Shown here: positions 18,603 through 26,578 of the stretch, piece after piece | How the letters are laid out: every line of letters starts with the position of its first letter | Numbering within the stretch: position 1 is the stretch's first letter | NCBI GenBank assembly: GCA_019639235.1 | Contig: JAHBSG010000014.1 | Coordinates: 1-64,000, forward strand | Length of the DNA stretch: 64,000 nt | Direction of reading: 5' to 3' | Source of the DNA: Acidobacteriota bacterium | Lineage (GTDB): Bacteria > Acidobacteriota > Blastocatellia > Pyrinomonadales > Pyrinomonadaceae | Translations under genes and position numbers: made by a program | The notes under the pieces: generated by a model | Told to the model about the DNA's origin: nothing | The model's database searches: none | Seen by the model: the letters and a program-made list of their open reading frames with translations, nothing else

Positions 18603-18938
18603 TTAAACCAATGCCAAGAGTTTTGACTGCGTTTCCAAGCGGTCGCGGAGAGAGTTGCAGACCGTGTCGCACATCTCGAAAATGCTCACGTCGGCAACGG
18701 AGTAGTAATTGAAATTCTTCTCTTGCCGCCGCTTGAGCAAGCCCGATTCCTGCATCACCTTGAGGTGCTTCGAGACGTTCGGCTGGCTCGTTCCCGTGCC
18801 GGCCGCGATCTCGTTAACCGTCTTCTCGCCCTCGCCGATGAAGTGCAGTATGCGAAGCCGAACCGGCTCGCCGAGCACCTTGAACCGCTCTGCGATCAAA
18901 ACCATTAAGTCGTCTGATAGAGGTTTCCCTTTCATCAT
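18603..18938 (-). CDS. ArsR/SmtB family transcriptional repressor
   Basis: 111 aa winged-helix protein. The recognition helix lies in GTSQPNVSKHLKVMQESGLLKRR. Only two cysteines are present, C90 and C94 near the C-terminal helix (FEMCDTVCN). This differs from the persulfide sensors SqrR/BigR, whose two Cys lie in separate helices. As the first gene of the sulfur cassette it is probably its regulator, sensing a thiol-reactive or metal signal; that is inference. The start is 18938, or 18935 (double ATG). Confidence 0.9.
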   Translation of the reverse strand: MMKGKPLSDDLMVLIAERFKVLGEPVRLRILHFIGEGEKTVNEIAAGTGTSQPNVSKHLKVMQESGLLKRRQEKNFNYYSVADVSIFEMCDTVCNSLRDRLETQSKLLALV

Positions 18939-18942
18939 TGCT

Positions 18943-18972
18943 ATATTGCCATATACGCATATAGTATGTCAA
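18943..18972 (-). promoter_or_regulatory. Candidate promoter and operator of the ArsR-led sulfur operon
   Basis: On the minus strand TTGACA (18967-18972) is 18 nt from CAATAT (18943-18948). The spacer contains an imperfect palindrome centred near 18959 (CATATA / TATATG-like arms, 18950-18968), the normal place for an ArsR operator. The predicted transcription start would fall almost on the ATG, implying a very short leader or leaderless mRNA. Confidence 0.45.
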
Positions 18973-19150
18973 CTCCGAAATGAGCACTTCACAGATCCGA
19001 GAAACCATACGCTCCGGACGCGGTTCTTTCGGGAAGATTGATGTAAGAGCAACGGATGATCGTGTTCACCCGACTGGAGATCCGATTAGGTTCGTCAGGT
19101 TCGTAAATGATCGAGGTTTGATATATAAAGTTAGGTCGAGGCAGGCGTCG

Positions 19151-20116
19151 ATGTTGATTCGAGTGTTCGGAAGTATTGTGCTCTTGTGTGTTACGGCCGT
19201 ATCGTTGGCCGCGAATCCTACGGGCGCCCTAACGGATGGGCACGTCCACATCCTTAGCCCCGAGTTGATCAAGATATGGAAAGGGCTTGGGATCCCGTTC
19301 TCGCGGCCGGACGAGTACTACTCGGACATTGACGTAATTCTCCGCAATACAGCGGTACGCCGGATCGACCTCATCTCAATGGCGCATGTTTTTTCCTCGG
19401 AAGACTTTGGAGGTTTCCAGAATGAACGCGAACTCGTTGAGAAGGAGAACTCATTTGTAGCCGCCGCCCGCGACAAGCACCCCAAGAAAGTGCGCGCCTT
19501 TTGCAGCATTGATCCGCTTCGCGAGTACGCGCTCGCGGAACTGGAACGGTGCCGGACGCAGTTAAAAATGGATGGCATCAAGCTCCATCACAACGCCAGT
19601 CAGGTCTATCTGACCGTGCCGGAGCATCTGGAAAAGGTCAAAAGTGTTTTCGAATTCGCGGCTGAGAACAAGATGCCGATCCTGATGCATTTTGACAACA
19701 GCCATCGCCGCTTCGGCAAGCCGGATATCGACCTGCTAGTTGGTTCGATCCTAAAAGAACTCAGGTCCGTCGAACTTCGCATCGCTCACTTCGGCACCTC
19801 GGGCGGTTTTAGTCAGCGGACACGTGCATTCTTGAATGCTTTCATCGAAGAGCTAGACGCCGAACCCGGACTCAGGAAACATAAGATTACTTTCGATATC
19901 TCCGCCGTCGCTCTTGATAAAGATAGCGAAGGAATTCGAAAGCTGACCGATGACGAGTTCGCCGTGCTTGCCAAATATATAAGACGACTAGGTCTAAAGA
20001 GGATCGCTTTCGGTACCGATTATCCGCTCTACACGCCGGCCGAATACGAAGCGATCCTTCGCACCCGCGTCGGGTTATCGGAAAGGGAACTTGAGATCCT
20101 GCTCAAGACAAAGTGA
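19151..20116 (+). CDS. Secreted amidohydrolase-family (Amidohydro_2) metal hydrolase
   Basis: 321 aa from ATG 19151, which begins a signal peptide (MLIRVFGSIVLLCVTAVSLAANP). The frame is open back to 18980, but that extension masks the signal. The TIM-barrel shows H31-x-H33 (DGHVHI), ILMHFDNSHRR, and IAFGTDYPLY near the C-terminus, the metal ligands of the amidohydrolase-2 group. The substrate is unknown. It is divergent from the ArsR gene and followed 11 bp later by a SRPBCC gene. The region upstream of 19151 (about 180 bp) has no other clear signal. Confidence 0.75.
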   Translation: MLIRVFGSIVLLCVTAVSLAANPTGALTDGHVHILSPELIKIWKGLGIPFSRPDEYYSDIDVILRNTAVRRIDLISMAHVFSSEDFGGFQNERELVEKENSFVAAARDKHPKKVRAFCSIDPLREYALAELERCRTQLKMDGIKLHHNASQVYLTVPEHLEKVKSVFEFAAENKMPILMHFDNSHRRFGKPDIDLLVGSILKELRSVELRIAHFGTSGGFSQRTRAFLNAFIEELDAEPGLRKHKITFDISAVALDKDSEGIRKLTDDEFAVLAKYIRRLGLKRIAFGTDYPLYTPAEYEAILRTRVGLSERELEILLKTK

Positions 20117-20127
20117 ACGGAGGAACT

Positions 20128-20577
20128 ATGAAATTTAACGTAGCCATCGAAATTGAAAAGCCGGTCGGCGAGGTCGTCGCACTTTTCGACAATGTCGATA
20201 ATCTCTACAAATGGATGGAAGGGCTTGAGAGCTTTGAGCATCTCGAGGGCACGCCCGGCGAGGTCGGTGCACGGTCGAGGCTCAAGTTCGATATGAACGG
20301 GCGAAAGATCGAGATGATCGAGACGATAACGGTAAAGGACCTGCCGCGGGAATTTACCGGTACTTACGAAGCGGACGGAGTCTTCAACATCGTCCGCAAC
20401 CGCTTCGAACCGCTCGGCGAGGGCCGCACGCTTTACACCTCTGAAAACGAGTTTCAGTTCAAAGGGTTTATGAAGATCTTCGGGTGGCTGATGCCCGGCA
20501 TGTTCAGAAAGCAATCGCTGAAATATCTCGAGGCCTTCAAGCGTTTTGCCGAGAGCAACGAAAATTCTTCGGATTAG
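20128..20577 (+). CDS. SRPBCC (START-like / polyketide-cyclase) family protein
   Basis: 149 aa. ATG 20128 was chosen because of the strong GGAGG 5 bp before it; the frame begins a little earlier at 20113. Sequence features: an N-terminal strand MKFNVAIEIEKPVGEVVALFDNVDNLYKWMEGL, typical of SRPBCC hydrophobic-pocket proteins, and the C-terminal long helix KQSLKYLEAFKRFAE. Such proteins bind lipids or other hydrophobic ligands. It partners with the amidohydrolase just upstream, but no pathway can be assigned. Confidence 0.8.
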   Translation: MKFNVAIEIEKPVGEVVALFDNVDNLYKWMEGLESFEHLEGTPGEVGARSRLKFDMNGRKIEMIETITVKDLPREFTGTYEADGVFNIVRNRFEPLGEGRTLYTSENEFQFKGFMKIFGWLMPGMFRKQSLKYLEAFKRFAESNENSSD

Positions 20578-20941
20578 GCCGCCGCGATCAACCATGATAT
20601 AGTTCCACCGTTTCTTTACTCGCCAGCCCGCCGTCCAACATAGGCTTGTTGGCGAAACATTCCCCGGCAGCGTCTTGGACATATCACAAAGTCCGGACGA
20701 CGCTTTCCTCTACCTCTCAAATACCGAACAATGGGTGGGTCGGGATCTTTTCCCGGGCTTTATGCGTCTGGTCATATTTTTGTGCCGCGGCATGGGAATA
20801 AGATCGGTCGTGTAGTACACCATGCGGTTCCGCAAGACCGGGCGCGTGAAAGCCCCGGCCGGAACACCTTCGGCTTTCCGGCAATTGCCGAAAAGCCGTG
20901 GCCTTAATTGGAATAACCACAAAGGAGGCTTTGACCCGAAA
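20578..20941 (+). promoter_or_regulatory. norZ upstream region with several palindromes
   Basis: 364 bp without a convincing gene. Elements seen: TGCCGCGGCA (20783-20792), GTGTA-G-TACAC (20810-20820), and a near-perfect long palindrome at 20871-20898 (arms CGGCTTT/AAAGCCG outside CGGC-AATT-GCCG, one mismatch). An AAAGGAGG ribosome site lies about 14 bp before the norZ ATG at 20942. The palindromes may be operator or leader structures for NO control; no known NorR, NsrR or DNR site was recognised. Confidence 0.4.
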
Positions 20942-23158
20942 ATGAAGAAACTTTGGATAATGCTGATCGCCATTATGGTGTGTTCGTTCGCCATTCTGGG
21001 ATGGGTCGGGCTTGAGATCTTTCGCGAGATTCCGCCGATACCGAAGCGCGTCGTTACGACCGAAGGCAAGGTGCTTATCGATGAGGGCGGCATCTCGGAC
21101 GGGCAAAATGTTTGGCAGGCGATGGGCGGCATGCAGGTCGGCTCCGTCTGGGGCCATGGTTCGTATGTTGCCCCGGATTGGACGGCTGACTATCTTCACC
21201 GCGAATCGCTTTTCATGCTCGACCATTGGTCGGGCGGACGTTACGGGAAGGACGGCAGCGGACTTGCGGGGGAGGAAAAGGCGGCTTTGCTACAGCGGCT
21301 CCAAACGCTAGTCCGGACAAACACCTACGACCCGGCGACCGAAACCCTCACCATCGATCCGCTCCGGGCCGCCGCCTTTGAGGAAAACCTAAAACATTAC
21401 ACGGATGTTTTCACAAATGGCAGCGACGAGTACGCGATCCAACGCGGGGCCCAATCCGACCCGGACCGGCTGCGTAAGCTCAACAGCTTCTTTTTCTGGA
21501 CGGCTTGGGCATCAGCAGCGAACCGTCCGAACAATTCCATCTCCTATACAAGTAACTTTCCCTCGGAGCCGCTCGTCGGAAACTATCCGACCAGCAGCTC
21601 GATCATCTGGACCGGCGTCAGTGTCATCGTGCTTATCTTCAGCATCGGTGCAATGGTCTGGTTCTACGCCGGCTGGCATAAAGGTGCCGAGGAGCGTGAT
21701 ACGCCGGATTCCGACCCGCTGATCGGTGAAAAACTGACGCCTTCGCAGACCGCGACGGCCAAGTATTTCCTGATCGTTTCGCTGCTTTTCCTGCTGCAGA
21801 TCGTAATGGGAATAATCACCGCCCACTACGGCGTTGAGGGCGGCGGCTTTTACGGCGTTCCGCTACAGGACTGGCTTCCCTATGTGGTTTCAAGGACCTG
21901 GCACACGCAGCTCGGGATATTTTGGATAGCTACCGCATGGCTCGGAGCGGGTTTGTTCATCGCACCGTACATTTGCGGCTATGAGCCCAAGTTCCAGAAG
22001 TTCGGTGTTGACGTCCTCTTTCTGGCATTGCTGATCGTCGTTCTCGGCTCGATGGCGGGCCAATGGATGAGCGTGATGCATATGCTCCCGGGCGACCTTT
22101 GGTTCTGGTTCGGGCATCAGGGCTGGGAATACGTTGACCTTGGCCGCGTTTGGCAGGCGGCACTCTTCATCGGTTTGCTTCTCTGGCTTTTCCTCATTGC
22201 GCGAAGTGCGGTTCCCGCACTCAAAGGCGAGGGCAGCAAATCCCTCATCGTGCTCTACCTCTTTACAACGGCGGGCATAGCCTTCTTTTACGCTCCGGGG
22301 CTCTTCTGGGGAATGCGGTCACACATGACGGTCGTCGAATATTGGCGGTGGTGGGTCGTCCATCTTTGGGTGGAAGGGTTCTTTGAGGTCTTTGCTACGG
22401 TGGTCATCGCGTTCCTTTTCGCCCGTCTGCGGGTCATTCGTGCGGATCACGCAGCCTATGCGGCCCTGCTCTCCGGAGCGATCTATTTGAGCGGCGGCAT
22501 AATCGGAACCCTTCACCATCTCTACTTTGCCGGCACGCCGACCGTTGCTCTCGCGTTCGGCGCCGTCTTTAGTGCTTTGGAGATCGTTCCGCTTGTTTTT
22601 GTCGGTTACGAGGCACTTGAGAACATCCGGCATTCGAAGGCAAGGCCGTGGCTCGAGCAATACAAGTGGATCGTTTACTTCTTTGTCGCGGTCGCTTTTT
22701 GGAACCTTGTCGGCGCCGGCGTCTTCGGGTTTATGATCAACCCGCCTATCGCGCTTTATTATATGCAAGGGCTCAACACGACGGCCGTTCACGCACACGG
22801 AGCACTTTACGGTGTTTACGGCACGCTCGGGCTCGCTCTTACGCTCTTTTGTCTGAGGGCAATGGATCCGGAACGCATCTGGAATACAAAGCTGCTTTCC
22901 TTTGCGTTTTGGTCGCTGAATCTGGGGATGCTGCTTGAGATACTGCTCAGCCTTCTGCCGATTGGGCTTCTGCAAACCTATCAGTCGGTCTCGACAGGAT
23001 ACTGGTCGGCACGCAGTCCCGAGTTTATGCAGACAGACCTGATGCAGTTTCTGCGGTGGATGCGAATGGTCGGCGACACGATTTTCGCCGTCGGTGCGGT
23101 CGCTTGGGTTTGGTTTGCGATAAGGTTGATGCTTACGCGAAAGAAGCCTCTGCCTTAG
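20942..23158 (+). CDS. norZ: Quinol-dependent nitric oxide reductase (qNOR)
   Basis: 738 aa, reduces 2 NO to N2O using quinol, inner membrane. About 14 membrane helices. The N-terminal part has a fused cytochrome-c-like soluble region without CxxCH heme motif, the mark of the quinol type. The catalytic subunit has GTLHHLYFAGTP (heme b3/FeB ligands) and conserved histidines in RTWHTQLGIFWIATAW and GMRSHMTVVEYWRWWVVHLWVEGFFEVF. I chose ATG 20942 because a membrane helix follows; an upstream in-frame ATG at 20822 has no signal. With the truncated hemoglobin and Crp-type gene it forms an NO-defence group. Confidence 0.93.
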   Translation: MKKLWIMLIAIMVCSFAILGWVGLEIFREIPPIPKRVVTTEGKVLIDEGGISDGQNVWQAMGGMQVGSVWGHGSYVAPDWTADYLHRESLFMLDHWSGGRYGKDGSGLAGEEKAALLQRLQTLVRTNTYDPATETLTIDPLRAAAFEENLKHYTDVFTNGSDEYAIQRGAQSDPDRLRKLNSFFFWTAWASAANRPNNSISYTSNFPSEPLVGNYPTSSSIIWTGVSVIVLIFSIGAMVWFYAGWHKGAEERDTPDSDPLIGEKLTPSQTATAKYFLIVSLLFLLQIVMGIITAHYGVEGGGFYGVPLQDWLPYVVSRTWHTQLGIFWIATAWLGAGLFIAPYICGYEPKFQKFGVDVLFLALLIVVLGSMAGQWMSVMHMLPGDLWFWFGHQGWEYVDLGRVWQAALFIGLLLWLFLIARSAVPALKGEGSKSLIVLYLFTTAGIAFFYAPGLFWGMRSHMTVVEYWRWWVVHLWVEGFFEVFATVVIAFLFARLRVIRADHAAYAALLSGAIYLSGGIIGTLHHLYFAGTPTVALAFGAVFSALEIVPLVFVGYEALENIRHSKARPWLEQYKWIVYFFVAVAFWNLVGAGVFGFMINPPIALYYMQGLNTTAVHAHGALYGVYGTLGLALTLFCLRAMDPERIWNTKLLSFAFWSLNLGMLLEILLSLLPIGLLQTYQSVSTGYWSARSPEFMQTDLMQFLRWMRMVGDTIFAVGAVAWVWFAIRLMLTRKKPLP

Positions 23159-23174
23159 CTCGTTGATATGGAGA

Positions 23175-23200
23175 GGGGCGTCCATCGAGACGCCCTTTTT
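23175..23200 (+). terminator. Intrinsic terminator after norZ
   Basis: GGGCGTC and GACGCCC (23176-23182 / 23189-23195) form a perfect 7-bp stem with a 6-nt loop, followed by TTTTT. It lies 17 bp after the norZ stop and before the hemoglobin gene, so that gene probably has its own promoter or is read at a lower level. Confidence 0.85.
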
Positions 23201-23235
23201 CACTGAAGCTATTCGATCTGATCGATCCTTCACTC

Positions 23236-23664
23236 ATGGAACCGATGACCACTGAAACACTCCCCGACATCAAGGACCGGGCCGACATCGATCTACTGAT
23301 GCGGCATTTCTACTCGCGCGCCCTTGCCGATCCCGTTATCGGCTACATCTTCACTGATGTCGCAAGGCTCGACCTTAAACACCATCTGCCGGTGATCGGC
23401 GACTTCTGGGAAACACTGCTCTTCCGAACCGGCGATTACGCCCGCCACGGCCGGACGCCGCTCCTCATCCACGGTGACCTGCACCGAAAGTCGCCGCTCC
23501 GGACCGAACACTTCGCACGATGGCTTGAGATCTTCGGCGAGTCGGTCGATTCGAACTTCGCCGGCGAAAACGCCGAGTTCATAAAGTGGCGAGCTCGTGC
23601 TATTGCGAACCGGATGTTGCAGTACGTCAGTGAACTGGAAGCAGGCGGAGTGTCTAGTCGGTGA
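23236..23664 (+). CDS. Group III truncated hemoglobin
   Basis: 142 aa. Pattern of trHbP/group III: IDLLMRHFYSRALADPVIGYIF, LDLKHHLPVIGDFWETLLF, and the proximal-histidine helix SPLRTEHFARWLEIF. Such globins bind O2 or NO and are linked to NO detoxification or respiratory protection. It directly follows norZ and its terminator. A palindrome TCGAT-CTG-ATCGA (23213-23225) just before the start could be an operator. Its 3' end overlaps the convergent Crp-type gene by 11 bp. Confidence 0.9.
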   Translation: MEPMTTETLPDIKDRADIDLLMRHFYSRALADPVIGYIFTDVARLDLKHHLPVIGDFWETLLFRTGDYARHGRTPLLIHGDLHRKSPLRTEHFARWLEIFGESVDSNFAGENAEFIKWRARAIANRMLQYVSELEAGGVSSR

Positions 23665-24298
23665 TGCCGGCGAGTTGCTCGGCCGAATCGAGGACAACCT
23701 TGCCCCGGTCGATGCGGACAAGTCCGCGCTCGGCAAATCGGCGAATGACGCGAATGGCCGTCTCGGTCGTAACACCCGCCATCTCTGCAATGTCCTGCCG
23801 TCGGAGCCCGATCCGCACGGGAAATTTGCCGCCTTCTTTTTCTGCAAGCTTCAGGAGAACCTTCGCCACGCGATGATCCGGGGACGCCGTCGCGAGATTT
23901 TGTATCGTCGCCGTCTTTTCGCGTAGCATCGAACACATCCACTCGATGACGGCAAGCGCAAAATCGGGCGAGGTTTTTATCAGCTCTAAAAAGCACTTTC
24001 GCGGAATTAGCAGGAGCTCGGTCGGCTCCATTGCGATCGCCGCTGAAGGATACGATTTGCCGTCGAAGACGGGCGGAACTGCAAACATCTCGCCACGGTC
24101 GAATATGCCGATGATGACCTCCTTGCCGGGCTCGAGAAAATGCACCATCTTCACTCTGCCGCTGATCACGACCGGAAGGTTATCGGCACTTTCTCCCTCG
24201 GAAAAAATCAGTTCATCGGCGCCGAATTGCCGCTTCTTGCCGGACGAACTGAGAAGCTGCCCGAGGTCGGCTTCCTGATCGCCGAGAACTGGTCTCAT
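23654..24298 (-). CDS. Crp/Fnr family transcriptional regulator
   Basis: 214 aa from ATG 24298, which overlaps the stop of the upstream prenyltransferase gene by 4 bp. It has an N-terminal cyclic-nucleotide-type beta-roll ([57 protein letters not shown]) and a C-terminal winged helix ([36 protein letters not shown]). There is no Cys cluster like that of Fnr, so it is not an iron-sulfur O2 sensor. Next to norZ and a hemoglobin, a DNR-type NO-responsive role is plausible but unproven. The frame is open 83 codons upstream, inside the other gene. Confidence 0.9.
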   Translation of the reverse strand: MRPVLGDQEADLGQLLSSSGKKRQFGADELIFSEGESADNLPVVISGRVKMVHFLEPGKEVIIGIFDRGEMFAVPPVFDGKSYPSAAIAMEPTELLLIPRKCFLELIKTSPDFALAVIEWMCSMLREKTATIQNLATASPDHRVAKVLLKLAEKEGGKFPVRIGLRRQDIAEMAGVTTETAIRVIRRFAERGLVRIDRGKVVLDSAEQLAGITD

Positions 24299-25173
24299 AA
24301 GCCACTCTCGCGGGTGAAGACTGCAGCGGCGAAGCTGATGAAAAGGACCACGCTTACAAAGGCGTTGGTCGTAAAGAAGGCGGCGTTCATTTTTGAAAGG
24401 TCGTTCGGCTTGACGAGCGTGTGCTGATAAACAAGCAACGCCATCACCGCACCGGCACCCAGATATGCCGGCCAGCCGAGACCCGTAAAGGCAAGGATCA
24501 GTAGCAGAACGGTCGCCGCCTGCAGGTGAAAGAGCCGTGCGATCCAAAGCGAGCGGGCGATGCCGAAGCGGGCCGGGATCGAGTGCAACCCAGCCTTGCG
24601 GTCAAATTCCTGATCCTGGCATGCGTAGAGTACATCGAACCCGGATGTCCACATCAGCACAAAAACAGAAAGCAGGATCGGCACTTCCGAATCGATCGCT
24701 CCGCGCACCGCGATCCATGCCGCCGTCGGTGAAATGGCGAGTGCCCAACCGAGCAGCATATGAGCAAACGCAGTGAACCGCTTTGCGTAGGAATACCCGA
24801 GAACGCTGATCAAAGCCACGGGTGAAAGAGCGAATGTTAGCCAATTGAGCGAATACGCAGCAAAAATGAAGAGCGCGACCGAGGCCAAAAGAAATGCCCA
24901 AGCAAATGAAAGCGAGAGCCGGCCGCTGGGGAGTTCGCGGTTCGCCGTTCGCGGGTTGGCGGCGTCTATCTCGCGATCGACGATGCGGTTGAAGGTCATC
25001 GCCGCCGAGCGTGCTCCGACCATCGCGACCGTGATCCACAGTATCTGCCGCCAGGTCGGCAAGCCATCCGCCGCCAAGACCGCTCCTAAAAATGCGAAAG
25101 GAAGAGCAAAGAGCGTGTGCTCGAACTTGATCATCTCGAGCGTGGTCCTTAGTTTGCCGAAAAAGCCCGCCAT
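24295..25173 (-). CDS. mqnP: UbiA-family prenyltransferase (MqnP-like)
   Basis: 292 aa, about nine membrane helices. The two Asp-rich motifs [23 protein letters not shown] (near residue 65) and [18 protein letters not shown] (near 185) bind the prenyl diphosphate. This variant of the 4-hydroxybenzoate prenyltransferase family is the one usual in organisms making menaquinone by the futalosine pathway. It supplies the quinone used by qNOR, which may explain its coupling (ATGA overlap) to the Crp-type regulator gene. The assignment to MqnP is by motif style only. Confidence 0.8.
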   Translation of the reverse strand: MAGFFGKLRTTLEMIKFEHTLFALPFAFLGAVLAADGLPTWRQILWITVAMVGARSAAMTFNRIVDREIDAANPRTANRELPSGRLSLSFAWAFLLASVALFIFAAYSLNWLTFALSPVALISVLGYSYAKRFTAFAHMLLGWALAISPTAAWIAVRGAIDSEVPILLSVFVLMWTSGFDVLYACQDQEFDRKAGLHSIPARFGIARSLWIARLFHLQAATVLLLILAFTGLGWPAYLGAGAVMALLVYQHTLVKPNDLSKMNAAFFTTNAFVSVVLFISFAAAVFTRESGL

Positions 25174-25235
25174 AGGTCTCTCTTAACGAAAACCTTGATA
25201 ATACCAAATCGAGGGCGAGTCTTCGACCGCGTCAG

Positions 25236-26432
25236 CTACTGGCCTTTTCTCATTTGGGACAGCCGGAGCGACTGCCGGCGGACGGCATCCGAAACGTTCT
25301 TGTTCTTTGACATCGCCACCAGGTCGCGGGCCTGAAGCCGCGTCAGGATCGGCAAAACGCTGGCGATCGGCGTTCGAGGATTGCGGGCGAGGTTGTGGAT
25401 GATCGCATAATTGCGAGCCCATTGCCGGCCGTTCGCGATCGTTCGGAGTACATCCTCGGGAACCGCACGCATCGCCGCGATCTTCTCGACCTCTTGCTCG
25501 GTGATTTTCGGGTTGCTGATAACGGCCTGTGCCACGACGCGGTTCGGGTCGCGGATGAGGATATTCCGGGCCTCGCGGTCGCCTTTCATCGCAAGCCGAA
25601 CTCGGTCCTTCATTCCCATCTTCATCACGCGATTGATCATCGAAACGCGTTCGAACGAGATGTCGCCTTCTTCGCCCTTGAACTCGCCGATTATCTTATT
25701 CAGAGCGTGCTGCCGCTGCTCTTCGGTCTCTTCGTAAAGTTCCTCGATGTATTCGAGGCCCATCCACGAATCATCCGTGTCGGCGTCCGGAACCTCGATC
25801 ATCGCCGCGATCAGCATCGCGTCTTCGGGGTCGATATCCGACTCCGCACTCTCGAAGAACTCGGCAGCGGCTTCTTTGCCCTGGGCCCTGAGCTCATTGG
25901 CGATCTGCTCAGCTCCACGTTCCTTTTCAAAGAACTCGCGGCGTGTTTCGGTAACGCGTCTTTCGGCCTCCGCGCTTCGATTCGGGTTTGCGAGTACTGC
26001 CTCGATCAGCTTCGGATTACGGATCAGCAGTTGCTGGTTTGTCGCTATCGTATCAAGGATCGCAGGGTTCGTCGCCGTTTCGGCCAGTGTGACGATCGCT
26101 TCCGGCGAGGTCTTCGGATTGCGAAGAACGACCTCATGGATCTCAGGGGCCATTCCCGGATGCCCGGCAAAATGATCAAGCACGGCACGCGGAGCGTTCT
26201 CACCCTGAAGCACCGACGAAATTGCCGCTGCCTCCTGCGAGGCTAGAGTCTCGCGTGCCGCAGCCGCGATCGCGGCGTCCGCGTCGCTCGCAAGATGAGC
26301 AAGGGCCTCAAGCAGGTCGGCCTGCGGCAGCGGCAAAACGCCGCGGGCGGCCGCGAGACGTGCGGGCTGCGGTGCCGATCCTTCGACCAAGGTACGGACA
26401 ACTGGATTCGTTGATTCTATCTGGTAATTCAT
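25236..26432 (-). CDS. Repeat (HEAT / LRV-like) protein of unknown function
   Basis: 398 aa, cytoplasmic, no signal peptide. It contains degenerate ~24-residue repeats (e.g. HPGMAPEIHEVVLRNPKTSPEAIVTLAETATNPAILDTIATNQQLLIRNPKLIEAVLANPN), like leucine-rich-variant helical repeats, and a middle charged helical region (EFFEKERGAEQIANELRAQGKEAAAEFFESAESDIDPEDA). A second repeat block ends the protein. No enzymatic motif seen. Starts 147 bp from the divergent wbpA-like gene. Function not recognised. Confidence 0.8.
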   Translation of the reverse strand: MNYQIESTNPVVRTLVEGSAPQPARLAAARGVLPLPQADLLEALAHLASDADAAIAAAARETLASQEAAAISSVLQGENAPRAVLDHFAGHPGMAPEIHEVVLRNPKTSPEAIVTLAETATNPAILDTIATNQQLLIRNPKLIEAVLANPNRSAEAERRVTETRREFFEKERGAEQIANELRAQGKEAAAEFFESAESDIDPEDAMLIAAMIEVPDADTDDSWMGLEYIEELYEETEEQRQHALNKIIGEFKGEEGDISFERVSMINRVMKMGMKDRVRLAMKGDREARNILIRDPNRVVAQAVISNPKITEQEVEKIAAMRAVPEDVLRTIANGRQWARNYAIIHNLARNPRTPIASVLPILTRLQARDLVAMSKNKNVSDAVRRQSLRLSQMRKGQ

Positions 26433-26578
26433 CGGAGCTGGCCGAACAGCCTGAATGAGATATTAACACAATTTCGGCGCACGCTTGACTAGAACGGCAA
26501 AGCTGAAATAGCGTTATCATTTCGCCTTTCATCTGCTTTCAGGGAAGGTGCAAGTTACTGAATTATATAAATTTCCAA

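Noticed and set aside
20578..20941. Riboswitch before norZ
   Set aside because: The hairpins do not match any riboswitch consensus that I could recognise.
22319..23233. Long open frame on the minus strand opposite norZ
   Set aside because: It is the complement of the norZ coding sequence; it has no recognisable domain and is very rich in Arg and Pro, typical of antisense frames in GC-rich DNA.
25395..26246. Open frame on the plus strand opposite the repeat protein
   Set aside because: Antisense shadow of the minus-strand gene, with no domain.
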